From Myxococcaceae bacterium (GTDB lineage: Bacteria; Myxococcota_A; Polyangia; Polyangiales; Ga0077539), in the NCBI GenBank assembly GCA_004297725.1, contig SCUS01000080.1:1-64000 (forward strand): 64,000 nucleotides of DNA. The letters run 5' to 3'. A model generated the notes under the pieces. That model did no database searches, was not told the DNA's origin, and was given only the letters and a program-made list of their open reading frames with translations. Positions 1-8,507 of this stretch are shown piece by piece. The position numbers and the translations under genes were made by a program. Each line of letters begins with the position of its first letter. The stretch's first letter is position 1.

Positions 1-129
1 CGACGAGCAGGCGCAGGGACGAACTCGCTTCGCACGATCGACGAGCCACCAGCAGATCGCGAGGGCTCCGGGCACGTCCGGCGGGACCTTTATGCTGACC
101 TTCTCAGGGTCTGGCTCGGGGTACCGACG

Positions 130-534
130 CCTCGCGGTCGTACCGAAGAACTCCCCGCCGTCGGCCTCGCGATCGTACCGGGGACTCCCCGCCGTCGGCC
201 TCGCGATCGTACCGGGGACTCCCCGCCGTCGGCCTCACGGTCGTACCGAAGAACTCCCCGCCTTCGGCCTCGCGGTCGTACCGAAGAACTCCCCGCCGTC
301 GGCCTCGCGATCGTACCGAAGAACTCCCCGCCTTCAACCTCGCGGTCGTACCGGGGACTCCCCGCCGTCGGCCTCGCGGTCGTACCGAAGAACTCCCCGC
401 CGTCGGCCTCGCGGTCGTACCGGGGACTCCCCGCCGACGGCCTCGCGGTCGTACCGAAGAACTCCCCGCCGTCGGCCTCGCGATCGTACCGGGGACTCCC
501 CGCCGTCGGCCTCACGGTCGTACCGAAGAACTCC
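130..534. repeat. Dimorphic 34/35-bp tandem repeat array (about 11.7 units)
   Basis: Head-to-tail units begin CCTCGCGGTCGTACCG and end CCCCGCCGTCGG. There are two alleles. The long one (35 bp) carries GAAGAACTCC after TACC, and the short one (34 bp) carries GGGGACTCC. Reading along, the order is L S S L L L S L S L S and a partial L. Other differences are single substitutions (CGCGG/CGCGA/CACGG, CCGTCGG/CCTTCGG). Unit lengths of 34 and 35 shift the reading frame, so it is unlikely to encode protein. There are no unique spacers, so it is not a CRISPR. The stretch 1-129 shows nothing I recognise. Confidence 0.93.
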
Positions 535-566
535 TGGTCGTCGTTGTGCACCGCAACAACCGCCGG

Positions 567-596
567 TTGACCGGCGGCCTCCACTGCGGCTACGAG
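567..596 (+). promoter_or_regulatory. Possible housekeeping promoter for the hydrolase/SDR operon
   Basis: TTGACC at 567-572 is followed 18 bp later by TACGAG at 591-596, about 33 bp before the ATG at 630. The -35 match is good and the -10 match is weak. It lies just downstream of the tandem repeat array, so the array would be upstream of, not within, this promoter. Confidence 0.3.
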
Positions 597-629
597 TAGT
601 CGCGACGCTCGTGCTGCGCCGCACAATAC

Positions 630-1487
630 ATGAAGCCCGGTGAACCCCCGATGACGACCCAGTCCCGCGCCATCGAGCTCGACCTGAGCTCCGGGCGCAT
701 CCGAGCGCACCGCTTCGGCCCCGACGACGGCAAGCTCACCCTCTGCATCCACGGCCTCTCGGCCAACTCCCGCAGCTACGACTACCTCGGCCCCGAGCTC
801 GCGGCGCACGGCCGCTCGGTGGTCGCCATCGACCTGCGCGGCCGCGGCTGGAGCGACATCACCCGCCTCGGCACCTACGGCTGGAGCAACCACGCCCGCG
901 ACGTCCTCGCGGTGGCCACGGCCCTCGGGGCCGAGCGCTTCGAGTACGTCGGCCACTCCATGGGCGCCTTCATCGGCCTCGAGCTCGCCCGCCAGGCGCC
1001 CTCCCGCGTCGAGCGCTCCGTGCTCATCGACGCCATCGGCATCCCGGAGCCCGCCTCGCTGATCCCCATCGTCGCGGCGGTGCAGCGCCTCGGCTCGGTG
1101 CACGCCGACGCCGACGCCTACGTGCGCGCCGTGCGCAACCTCGGGATCATCACCCCCTGGGGCCCGGTCTGGGAGAACCACTACCGCTACGACCTCGTGC
1201 CCACCACCGGGGGGGTGCGGCCTCGCACCGACCGCGGGGCCGTGTACGAGGACATGTCCTACGCCGCCACGCAGGTGCCCCGCGCCTTCTGGCCCGACCT
1301 CACGATGCCGACGCTGCTGGTGCGCGCGGGCATCCCCCTGGGCGCCGGGTTCATCGTCAGCGCGGGCGACCGCGAAGACTACCTGCGGAGGGTCCCACGC
1401 TCTCAGGCCGTCGACATCGACGCCAACCACTACGGGGTGATGACCCACCCCGCCACCGCCGCCGCCATCCGGAGCTTCCTGCCATGA
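630..1487 (+). CDS. alpha/beta-hydrolase fold protein
   Basis: The 285-residue protein has the alpha/beta-hydrolase layout: an oxyanion-hole strand with IHGLSANS near residue 40, the nucleophile elbow GHSMG with Ser110, and a C-terminal catalytic-His candidate in DANHYG (about residue 267). No signal peptide is seen, so it is probably cytoplasmic. A second in-frame ATG at 651 (giving MTTQSRAIE) is as plausible a start, since neither has a strong Shine-Dalgarno. The stop overlaps the start of the next gene (ATGA), a dehydrogenase of 3-hydroxybutyrate type. A hydrolase acting on hydroxy-acid esters or oligomers would therefore fit, but substrate is inference only. Confidence 0.85.
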   Translation: MKPGEPPMTTQSRAIELDLSSGRIRAHRFGPDDGKLTLCIHGLSANSRSYDYLGPELAAHGRSVVAIDLRGRGWSDITRLGTYGWSNHARDVLAVATALGAERFEYVGHSMGAFIGLELARQAPSRVERSVLIDAIGIPEPASLIPIVAAVQRLGSVHADADAYVRAVRNLGIITPWGPVWENHYRYDLVPTTGGVRPRTDRGAVYEDMSYAATQVPRAFWPDLTMPTLLVRAGIPLGAGFIVSAGDREDYLRRVPRSQAVDIDANHYGVMTHPATAAAIRSFLP

Positions 1488-2257
1488 CCCAGGCCCCCTT
1501 CCTCACCGGTCGCACCGCCCTCATCACCGGCGCCGCCTCGGGCATCGGCCTCGCCATCGCGAAGGAGCTCGCCGCCGAGGGCGCGAGCGTGATCCTCAGC
1601 GACGTGTCGGCGCCTGCGCTGGAGGACATCCGCGCGACCATCCCCGGGGCGAGGGCGGTGGCGGCGGACCTCTCGAAGCGCGACGAGGTGAAGCGCCTCG
1701 CCCGAGAGGCGGGCTCCGTCGACCTGCTGGTGAACAACGCCGGGCTCCAGTCGGTGAGCCCCATCGAGGACTTCGACGAGGCGAAGTGGGACCTTCTGGT
1801 GGCCGTGATGCTCACCGCGCCCTTCCTGCTCATCAAGGCGATGCTCCCTGGGATGTACGAGCGCGACTGGGGCCGGGTGCTCAACGTGGGCTCGGTGCAC
1901 AGCCTCGTCGCGTCGCCCTTCAAGTCGGCCTATGTGTCGGCCAAGCACGGGCTCGTGGGGCTCACCAAGACCGCCGCCCTCGAGGCCGCCGCGCGGTCGC
2001 GCAACGTCACCGTCAACGCGCTCTGCCCGTCGTATGTGCGCACGCCGCTGGTGGAGCGGCAGATCGCCGATCAGGCCAGGGTGCACGGGGTTCCGGAGTC
2101 CGAGGTGCTCTCGCGCATCCTGCTGACGCAGAACGCTCAGAAGCGACTGATCGAGCCCTCGGAGGTGGGGAAGTACGCGGCCTTCCTCTGCCGCGACGAG
2201 GCCTGGTCGGTCACCGGCACCGCCATCACCATGGACGCGGGCTGGCTCGCCCACTGA
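1484..2257 (+). CDS. bdhA: Short-chain dehydrogenase, 3-hydroxybutyrate dehydrogenase-like
   Basis: This 257-residue SDR has the NAD(P)-binding TGAASGIG motif at 15-22, NNAG at 84-87, catalytic Ser137, Tyr150 and Lys154 (YVSAK). The stretch LVASPFKSAYVSAKHG, the TPLVERQI segment, and the C-terminal EPSEVG and TGTAITMDAGW segments match what is known of D-3-hydroxybutyrate dehydrogenases, which interconvert 3-hydroxybutyrate and acetoacetate in poly-hydroxybutyrate turnover. It overlaps the upstream hydrolase by 4 bp, so the two are translationally coupled. The presence of a PHA-granule-region protein at 53489-53785 supports PHB metabolism in this organism. Another SDR substrate cannot be excluded. 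Confidence 0.8.
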   Translation: MTQAPFLTGRTALITGAASGIGLAIAKELAAEGASVILSDVSAPALEDIRATIPGARAVAADLSKRDEVKRLAREAGSVDLLVNNAGLQSVSPIEDFDEAKWDLLVAVMLTAPFLLIKAMLPGMYERDWGRVLNVGSVHSLVASPFKSAYVSAKHGLVGLTKTAALEAAARSRNVTVNALCPSYVRTPLVERQIADQARVHGVPESEVLSRILLTQNAQKRLIEPSEVGKYAAFLCRDEAWSVTGTAITMDAGWLAH

Positions 2258-2296
2258 GCGCGAGGGCCCTGCGCGCCGGGTGATACCCTCCCGCGC

Positions 2297-2968
2297 ATGG
2301 AGCCGATTCGCGTGGTTCATTCCTCCGACGTCCTCTGCGTCTGGGCCTACGTGGCGCAGGTGCGGATGGACCATCTCGCCCAGGAGTTTCCCTCCGAGGT
2401 GGCGGTCGAGTACCGCTACGTGTCCGTCTTCGGCAACGCCCGGGAGAAGCTCGAGGAGCGCTGGCGCGACAAGGGAGGCCTCGCCGCCTACGCGGAGCAC
2501 GTGGGCTCGGTCGTCGCGAAGTTCGACCATGTGCGCCTGAGCCCCGAGGCGTGGACCCGCGTGGCGCCCACCTCGTCGATGCCCGCGCACCTGCTGCTCT
2601 GCGCGGTGCGGCTGCTGGAGCGAGCGGGCCTCGCCCCCGCGGGCGCCCAGACGGCGGCGGCCTGGCAGGTGCGCGAGGCCTTCTTCCGCGACGGCCGCGA
2701 CGTCTCCGATCGGGAGGTGCTCAGGGCGCTCGCCAGCGAGGCCGGGCTGGACGCGGGCGCCCTCGACGCCCACCTCGCCTCGGGCCGGGCGCACGCCGAG
2801 CTGGCCCGCGACCTCGACCTGGCGAGAGAGCAGGACATCCGCGTCAGCCCGACGCTGACCCTCAACGACGGGCGTCAGCGGCTGAGCGGCAACGTCGGCT
2901 ACCGGACCATCGCCGCCAACGTGAGGGAGATCCTGGAGAAGCCTGTGGAGGAAGCGTCCTGGTGCTGA
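2297..2968 (+). CDS. DsbA/FrnE-like thioredoxin-fold oxidoreductase
   Basis: This 223-residue protein resembles the DsbA/2-hydroxychromene-2-carboxylate isomerase/FrnE superfamily. It has an N-terminal active-site strand SSDVLCVWAY, an inserted helical domain, and a C-terminal VSPTLTLNDG segment carrying the cis-Pro typical of the fold. The usual CxxC is reduced to one Cys (CVWA), so a dithiol oxidase role is doubtful and a glutathione-dependent isomerase or transferase is possible. There is no signal peptide. It follows the SDR by 39 bp on the same strand and may belong to that operon. No strong Shine-Dalgarno precedes the ATG. Confidence 0.75.
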   Translation: MEPIRVVHSSDVLCVWAYVAQVRMDHLAQEFPSEVAVEYRYVSVFGNAREKLEERWRDKGGLAAYAEHVGSVVAKFDHVRLSPEAWTRVAPTSSMPAHLLLCAVRLLERAGLAPAGAQTAAAWQVREAFFRDGRDVSDREVLRALASEAGLDAGALDAHLASGRAHAELARDLDLAREQDIRVSPTLTLNDGRQRLSGNVGYRTIAANVREILEKPVEEASWC

Positions 2969-3008
2969 TCGGGAGGGAAGAGGGGCAGCGTCCTGTCGGG
3001 AGGGACGG

Positions 3009-3096
3009 AGCGGCGTAGCGAGCGCCCTGCGGCTACCAGCGCCGCATCTCGAAGCGGCGTAGCGAGCGCCCTGCGGCTACCAGCGCCGCATCTCGA
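3009..3096. repeat. 44-bp tandem duplication covering the end of the VIT/VWA gene
   Basis: Two identical 44-bp copies lie at 3009-3052 and 3053-3096. Each contains the complement of the terminal codons and the TAG stop of the minus-strand gene. The functional stop is in the copy at 3053-3096, and the outer copy is now 3' untranslated. This looks like a recent slippage duplication. Confidence 0.9.
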
Positions 3097-6000
3097 GCTG
3101 CGCGTCGGGCGGAGGAGGCGTCGACGTCGGGACCAGTTGCTCCTCGCGGGTCACCACCACGCGGCCGAGGAGGGCGCGCGATCCCACCAGGGTGAAGGGC
3201 AGCACCCGCCGCTCTCCCAGCGCCGTCACCGTCACGCTACCCCGCACCGCCGCCTCACGCGCGTCGTCGTCGTCGTCGTCCAGCGAGTCGGTCGCCTGCT
3301 TGCCGGTGCGGACCACCTCCAGCCGCCACTCGCCCGTCGTCGACAGCCGCGACAGCGAGAGCGACTCGCGCCCTCCCGAGAGCGCGTCGCCCACCGCCGT
3401 GCCCGCGCGCCCGCCCTGCCAGCTCACCCGCACCCCGTTGGGGTCGATGAGCACCAGGTCGAGGTCGTCGCCCGACTCCCAGGTCGCCTGCGCCAGAAGC
3501 TCTCCGCGCAGCGTTCCCATCGGGTCGGAGCCGCCGCCGAGCGCCAGCGCCTCGGCCCTCGCCCGCTGCGCCCCGTCGGTGAGCAGCTCCAGCAGCTTCG
3601 CCGCGAAGGCCTCTCGCCCGCCGGCCCGCTCGCAGCGCACCGCCTCGGCCACCCTCGCCGCGTCCCGGCTCCGCGACTCCGCCGCCGCCACCCGGTAGGC
3701 GCACGCCGTCTCCGTGTCTCCAGCGCGGGCGTGCATCACCGCCAGCCGCTCGAGCAGCAGCACGTCGTCGGGCCGCACGTCCGCCACGCCGCCCAGCCAG
3801 CGCATCGCCCGCAGCCGATCGCCGCGCCTCGCCGACACGTCCGCCTGGCGCATCAGCGCGTCGGCGTCCAGCGGATCGCGAGCGATCCAGCGCCCCGCCA
3901 CGTTCGCGGCCTCGTCGAGCTCGCCCGCCACCGACAGCCAGCGGAAGAGCTCGCGGTGCCGGTCGCGGCTGTCAGGGTTCGCCGAGAGCGCCTGCCGCGC
4001 CGTCTCGATGCGCGACTGCAGCGACGCGGTGGTCGTCCCCCCGGCGCTCACCGCCGCGCGGCGCACCCAGGTCCTGCGCATCCAGCGACCGCCCGCCCAG
4101 GGGCGCTCCATCTCGATGCGTCGGCCGCGAGCGATCGGGGAGACAAGAGCGAGGTCGTCCATCGGCTGGGCCGTCGCCGTCGTCGGGGCCGCCGGGGCCG
4201 CTCCCATCGGGACCGACGGGGCCGGGCTCGCCGAGGGCCGGCGCTGCGCCTGGGCGAAGCCGCCGCCCGCAGCGTGGAGGGCTCCGGCGGACTCCCGATC
4301 GCGCGTCGAGCGCTCCTCCGCCCTCGGGCTCTCGGTCGCCGCCCCGAGGGTTCCCACGGCCCCGCTGTTGGCCGCCGTGTCTCCGAGCGCCGCCATCTCG
4401 TCGGCGTTCGCGTCCGGCTCGCTGGCGGCCAGGTCGGGCGATGCGCTGCCCGTCGCGAGGGCCTCGCTCTCGCCGGTCCAGGTCACGCCGCCCTCCGTCC
4501 GCGTCACCCCGAAGGCCCGGAACATCGCCGGGCTCTCCAGCACCAGCAGCGAGGTGTACCGGCTCGCCAGGTGGAAGCGCTGCGAGAGCGCCACCATCTC
4601 CGCCCTCGCCCCGGGCTCTCCGCTCGCGTCGAGGTCGGCGATGCGCGCCGCCCCGAAGAGCCGCGGGACGAACGCGTTGCCAGCGTCCTCCGTCGCCCTC
4701 ACGGTGATCGGGTAGCGCGCCTCGAAGGCCTCGCCCGCGACCGTCCCCCGGAGCACCACCTCGCCGTCGACCGCTCGCACCCCGGGGAGCATCCTCGCGG
4801 TGATCACGGCCTCGGAGCCCGCGCGCAGGTTGTCGGGCCGGGAGGGGGCCATCGAGACCAGGCCCGAGGGCAGCGTCACCTCCGGGTCGCGCAGCACCGC
4901 GCCGTAGGTCGCCTCCAGCACCGAGAGCGCCGCGCCATCGCGCGACTCCCCCGGCAGGTACGGGACCACCACACCGCCGCCCGCCCGGGCCATCGCCGCG
5001 AGGGTGGTGGTGTCGGCCTCGGCCCCGACGGCCACGGCCGTGAAGGTCGCCCTCCGCGCGGGCAGCGCCGTGCTCACCTCCAGCGCCAGCGTCGAGGGGC
5101 GGCGGTGGCCCACCGTGGAGGCGCCGTCGCCCAGGTAGACCACCCTCACGTCGCGGTCGTCCGGCGTCGCCCGGGTCGCGCTTACCGAGGCGCGTAACGC
5201 CGCGCCAAGGTCGCTGCCCCCGGCGGGCTCTCGCGACTGCAACCACCCGCTCGCCTGGCGCGCGACCTCGGCGCTCGCGGGGACCATCCCCTCGCGCATC
5301 GCCACGCAGCGCACGTCGCAGGCGAGCACCGTGAGCCGGTCGCGGCGGTCCATCTCGGAGACGATGGCGCTGAGGAGGCGGGTGGCGCGGGCGTAGCGCT
5401 CTCCCACCATGGAGCGGCTCGCGTCGACGACGAAGACGTAGTCGCGAGGGCGGGCCTCGCCCCAGCGAGGGAGCTGCGGGCGCAGGGCCAGGGCGACGTA
5501 GGCGCCTTCGGTGTTGGTGGGCTCGGCGTAGCCCCAGGCGGTGACGGGCGTGCCCTGGTCGCCGAGGGCGTACTCCAGCACCACGTCGCCCGACGGGGTG
5601 AAGCGGTCCTGGGAGAAGGTCCAGCGGGAGGCCGCGGCGGAGGTCTCCGCGGGGGTGAAGGCGTAGCCCAGCATCCGTGCGGCGCGGCCGCTGGCGTGGC
5701 CGAGCACCTGCACGTCCATGGTCATGCGATCGACGCGGGTGCTGCCTCCCGGATCATGGGGCAGCGGGTAGACGTAGCGCCTCACCCCGGACCCCGACGG
5801 GGCGATGGTCTGCGTGTACGCGATGCGCACCCGCCTCGTCCCCCGCGCCGGAATCGGGAACACCCTCAGCTCGAAGCGCCCTCCCCGCTGCCACTCCAGC
5901 AGCGCCGGGTCGCGCCAGGGACCGGGCACCCAGACGTACTCCTCCCTCGGGGGAGGGGTGTTCGGCGCCGCGTGGTGGATCACCCCCCGCCAGATGGCCG

Positions 6001-7369
6001 CCGCGCGGTCGCGGTCGACGAAGGCTCCGGGCTCCATGCGGCCGTCGACGTCGAGCGCGAGCTCCTCCACCTGCGCCTCGGGCGGAAGGGGGAAGCGGTA
6101 GAGCCCCTCGAGCTCGCTGCCCGTGTCGTTGCGGAAGACCTCCTCGATCTCCGTGCGCGCCACGTTGCCGACCACCCTCACCCGCACCGAGTGCTCCGCG
6201 AGGTGCACCGCCTGGTCGCGCTCGACGCTGCTGCCGGGCCGGCGCGCCCGAAGCTCTCCGAGGCCCGAGGAGGTGGTGGCCTCGTCGGGGCTGAGCTCGG
6301 ACCACGCCACGCGGCCGCCCAGGTCGATGGCGGGGGAGACCGTGACCCGACCGCGGGCGAGGACGCCCTCCTGGCCGGTCTTCACCTCGACGCCGTCGGC
6401 GCGGCTCTCCCCGAGGCGCACCACGCCGCGGGTGACCTGCACCGTGGTGTGCTCGCCGGAGGCGCTCAGGGCGAACTTGGTCCCGAGCACGCGCACGTCG
6501 CCCTGAGGGGTGGTGAGCACCGCGGGCGGGGCGTCGTCGCGGTGGGCGACGTCGGCGACGAGGGTGCCCTCGACGATGCGTGCGCGGCGGGGAGCGCCCG
6601 GGTCGAGGACCACGGTGGTGCCCCGGTCGAGCACCAGCACGGTGCCGTCGTCGAGGTCGAGGCGGGCGCGGGTGCGGGCGTCGGTGCGGATGGTCGATCC
6701 GACGGCCAGCACGGCGCGCTCGCGGACGGCGGCGAAGTCCGAGGCGCCGTCGGGCTTGACCGTGACGCCAGCGCCGATCACCCGACCGAGCGTCGCGTGC
6801 CACGGGCCGATGGGGCCCGACGGGATCACCCTGGGCTGGTCGGGCGCGTCGGGCGTGCTCACGGAGGGGCCTCGCAGCGCGGCGACGACCACCGCCACCG
6901 AGGCCGCGGCGGCGAAGATCCCGACGCCCAGGATGGAGCGGCCGATGCGCCGACGGGCGACGATCGCCCCCTCGGCCTTCGTCGCATGGGGCCTCGATGC
7001 AGCCGCGCTGGCCACCGGCTCCGGGGCGGGTGGGGCGTGCCCCGCTCCTGCGCCGGAGGGCGTCTCGTCGCGTAGGGGCGGAGCTTGCGCCGCCCGAGAC
7101 GTGGCCACCGGAGCGTCCGTAGGGAGCGAGGCCGCCGCCCTCGCGTCGAGGGCCGCCAGCACCTTCGCCGAGAGGGCGTCGCCGTCCATCGGGACGAAGT
7201 CCGCCCCGAGGCCGTCGCGCAGGGCGCCGGCGGTGAGCCGGGCGTCGTGCAGCAGGTCGCGGCACTCGTCGCAGCCCGCGAGGTGCGCGGCGGCCTCCTG
7301 GGGAATCGCGTCTTCAGCCAGCGCGGCGAGCTCTTCCTGAACCCGCGCGCAGTCGTATCGGTTGTTCAT
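3077..7369 (-). CDS. Membrane anti-sigma-like FecR/VIT/VWA/TPR fusion protein
   Basis: This 1430-residue protein starts at MNNRYDCARV. Longer reading upstream only crosses the sigma-factor gene. Visible parts, in order, are: a zinc-finger-like anti-sigma N-terminus (Cys7, His29, Cys33, Cys36), a Pro/Ala linker, one membrane span at about 145-165, a FecR-like beta domain at about 187-345, a VIT domain at about 385-520, and a von Willebrand A domain at about 643-820 with MIDAS residues Asp649, Ser651 and Ser653. A low-complexity linker, TPR-like helices and a C-terminal beta domain with an acidic DDDDDD patch follow. It lies 17 bp downstream of an ECF sigma gene and is almost surely its partner. 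I infer that the cytoplasmic finger holds the sigma factor and the large outer part senses a ligand or protein. Confidence 0.9.
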   Translation of the reverse strand: MNNRYDCARVQEELAALAEDAIPQEAAAHLAGCDECRDLLHDARLTAGALRDGLGADFVPMDGDALSAKVLAALDARAAASLPTDAPVATSRAAQAPPLRDETPSGAGAGHAPPAPEPVASAAASRPHATKAEGAIVARRRIGRSILGVGIFAAAASVAVVVAALRGPSVSTPDAPDQPRVIPSGPIGPWHATLGRVIGAGVTVKPDGASDFAAVRERAVLAVGSTIRTDARTRARLDLDDGTVLVLDRGTTVVLDPGAPRRARIVEGTLVADVAHRDDAPPAVLTTPQGDVRVLGTKFALSASGEHTTVQVTRGVVRLGESRADGVEVKTGQEGVLARGRVTVSPAIDLGGRVAWSELSPDEATTSSGLGELRARRPGSSVERDQAVHLAEHSVRVRVVGNVARTEIEEVFRNDTGSELEGLYRFPLPPEAQVEELALDVDGRMEPGAFVDRDRAAAIWRGVIHHAAPNTPPPREEYVWVPGPWRDPALLEWQRGGRFELRVFPIPARGTRRVRIAYTQTIAPSGSGVRRYVYPLPHDPGGSTRVDRMTMDVQVLGHASGRAARMLGYAFTPAETSAAASRWTFSQDRFTPSGDVVLEYALGDQGTPVTAWGYAEPTNTEGAYVALALRPQLPRWGEARPRDYVFVVDASRSMVGERYARATRLLSAIVSEMDRRDRLTVLACDVRCVAMREGMVPASAEVARQASGWLQSREPAGGSDLGAALRASVSATRATPDDRDVRVVYLGDGASTVGHRRPSTLALEVSTALPARRATFTAVAVGAEADTTTLAAMARAGGGVVVPYLPGESRDGAALSVLEATYGAVLRDPEVTLPSGLVSMAPSRPDNLRAGSEAVITARMLPGVRAVDGEVVLRGTVAGEAFEARYPITVRATEDAGNAFVPRLFGAARIADLDASGEPGARAEMVALSQRFHLASRYTSLLVLESPAMFRAFGVTRTEGGVTWTGESEALATGSASPDLAASEPDANADEMAALGDTAANSGAVGTLGAATESPRAEERSTRDRESAGALHAAGGGFAQAQRRPSASPAPSVPMGAAPAAPTTATAQPMDDLALVSPIARGRRIEMERPWAGGRWMRRTWVRRAAVSAGGTTTASLQSRIETARQALSANPDSRDRHRELFRWLSVAGELDEAANVAGRWIARDPLDADALMRQADVSARRGDRLRAMRWLGGVADVRPDDVLLLERLAVMHARAGDTETACAYRVAAAESRSRDAARVAEAVRCERAGGREAFAAKLLELLTDGAQRARAEALALGGGSDPMGTLRGELLAQATWESGDDLDLVLIDPNGVRVSWQGGRAGTAVGDALSGGRESLSLSRLSTTGEWRLEVVRTGKQATDSLDDDDDDAREAAVRGSVTVTALGERRVLPFTLVGSRALLGRVVVTREEQLVPTSTPPPPDAQLEMRRW

Positions 7370-7386
7370 TGGACTCGTGCTCCGTC

Positions 7387-7944
7387 TCAGGCGTCGACCA
7401 GCGTCGATCGCAGCTTCTCCAGGGCGCGGCTCACCCGCTTTCGCGCGGTGGCCTCGTCGATGCCGCAGCTCTCCCCGACCTCTCGAAACGACAGCCCCCC
7501 TTCGAAGCGCAGCACCACGGCGTCGCGCTCGGAGGGCTTGAGCTGCTCGAGGGCGAGGCGCAGCCGCTCTCCACGGCGTCGCGCGGAGAGCTGCTCGTCG
7601 GCCCCGTCGGGGCGCTCCGGGGCGGAGCCCACCAGCCGTAGCTGGCGCTCCCTCCGGCCGCGCACCTCCACGCGGCGGGCGCAGACCCGGCGCGCGATGC
7701 CATAGAGCCAGGCCGGGACGCTCCCCTCGCCGCGGTAGTGCGCGGCGCCGTCGAAGGCCGCGAGGAGGGTCTCCTGCACCGCCTCCTCGGCCTCGGCCTG
7801 CGAGCCGAGCCAGCCCATGCATAGCCGCCCGATGGACGCGCCGTACTGGCGCGCGCACAAGGCGATGGCGGTCCTCGCGTCGCCGCCCGCGAGGGCCTCA
7901 CGCACCGGATCGCTCTCCTGGACCACTGCTGCTTCGGCTCCCAT
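7387..7944 (-). CDS. RNA polymerase ECF sigma factor (sigma-70 family)
   Basis: This 185-residue protein has region 2 (QAEAEEAVQETLLAAF, then AWLYGIARRVCARR) and region 4 (LKPSERDAVVLRFEGG, then FREVGESCGIDEATARKRV with its helix-turn-helix), as in RpoE-type ECF sigma factors. It directs core polymerase to alternative promoters. It is followed after 17 bp by the FecR/VIT/VWA membrane protein with an anti-sigma-type zinc finger, so the pair is probably a cell-envelope signal relay. Upstream on its own strand, GGAAAT is followed by CGACGAA at about the spacing used by ECF promoters, which could mean autoregulation. That match is weak. Confidence 0.93.
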   Translation of the reverse strand: MGAEAAVVQESDPVREALAGGDARTAIALCARQYGASIGRLCMGWLGSQAEAEEAVQETLLAAFDGAAHYRGEGSVPAWLYGIARRVCARRVEVRGRRERQLRLVGSAPERPDGADEQLSARRRGERLRLALEQLKPSERDAVVLRFEGGLSFREVGESCGIDEATARKRVSRALEKLRSTLVDA

Positions 7945-8061
7945 GGGGGTTGTCTCTCATGTTCAGGTGCGGGGTCGTTTCGTGACCGCAATTCGTCGGG
8001 CGCCCCCTACGAATCGATTTCCAGGCCCCTCCTCAGACGCACGAGCGGGCGGGAGGTTGGT

Positions 8062-8400
8062 ATGAGGGCGCGCGAGATGCTCGATTGCACCCGCTGCGGC
8101 GCCTGCTGCACCAACCCCGACGAGAACCGCGCCGAGGGGTACTCGGCCTACGTCGACGTGACCGAGCGCGAGTCGCTGCTCCGCCACGGCAAGCTGGTCG
8201 AGCGCTATGTCACCCGCGACGCCGAGGGCCGGGCCCACCTCAAGCTGGACGCCGGCCAGCGGTGCAGCGCCCTCTCCGGCAAGCTGGGCAGGCGGGTGCG
8301 CTGCGAGATCTACGCGCTGCGACCGGCGCCGTGCCGAAGGGTGCAGGCGGGCGACGCCGACTGCCTCCGCTCACGCCGAGAGCGGGGGATCAGCGATTGA
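8062..8400 (+). CDS. CxxCxxCC (YkgJ-type) cysteine cluster protein
   Basis: This 112-residue protein has the N-terminal Cys cluster CTRCGACC and further cysteines in RCSAL, RCEIY, APCRR and DCLR, the pattern of the YkgJ/UPF0153 family. These are thought to bind zinc or an Fe-S cluster, and the function is unknown. The GGGAGG at 8051-8056, 5 bp before the ATG, sets the start. It diverges from the ECF sigma gene, and no operon partner is visible. Confidence 0.85.
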   Translation: MRAREMLDCTRCGACCTNPDENRAEGYSAYVDVTERESLLRHGKLVERYVTRDAEGRAHLKLDAGQRCSALSGKLGRRVRCEIYALRPAPCRRVQAGDADCLRSRRERGISD

Positions 8401-8432
8401 AGCGCGAGGGGTAAGGGCCGCTGCGCGACGGC

Positions 8433-8449
8433 GCCCCGGGGCCTGCTCG
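8433..8449. repeat. 17-bp direct repeat, left copy, flanking the toxin-antitoxin pair
   Basis: GCCCCGGGGCCTGCTCG, identical to 9233-9249 and exactly 800 bp from it. It contains the 10-bp palindrome GCCCCGGGGC. The two copies bracket the whole Phd/VapC module. It could be a footprint of insertion or of recombination, or chance in GC-rich DNA. Confidence 0.6.
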
Positions 8450-8460
8450 ATTCCTCGCGC

Positions 8461-8489
8461 TTGCAGCGAAACCGTACGGACCGTACGGT
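8461..8489 (+). promoter_or_regulatory. Toxin-antitoxin promoter with overlapping operator palindrome
   Basis: TTGCAG (8461-8466) and TACGGT (8484-8489) are separated by 17 bp, a reasonable -35/-10 pair. ACCGTACGGACCGTACGGT at 8471-8489 is a perfect inverted repeat around a single central A. Each half also contains the palindrome CCGTACGG. It covers the spacer and -10 element. The antitoxin ATG follows at 8508. This is the layout expected for antitoxin autorepression. Confidence 0.7.
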
Positions 8490-8507
8490 CTGCATCGAGG
8501 CATCGCC

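Noticed and set aside
130-534. CRISPR array
   Set aside because: Units are contiguous without spacers and vary in length, and no cas gene is nearby.
90-1448. Long minus-strand open frame opposite the alpha/beta-hydrolase
   Set aside because: Composition-driven shadow in GC-rich DNA. The plus strand has a clear catalytic Ser-His protein and the minus product lacks any motif.
7370-7858. N-terminal extension of the FecR/VIT/VWA protein
   Set aside because: This reading crosses the ECF sigma gene out of frame. The zinc-finger start at 7369 is better.
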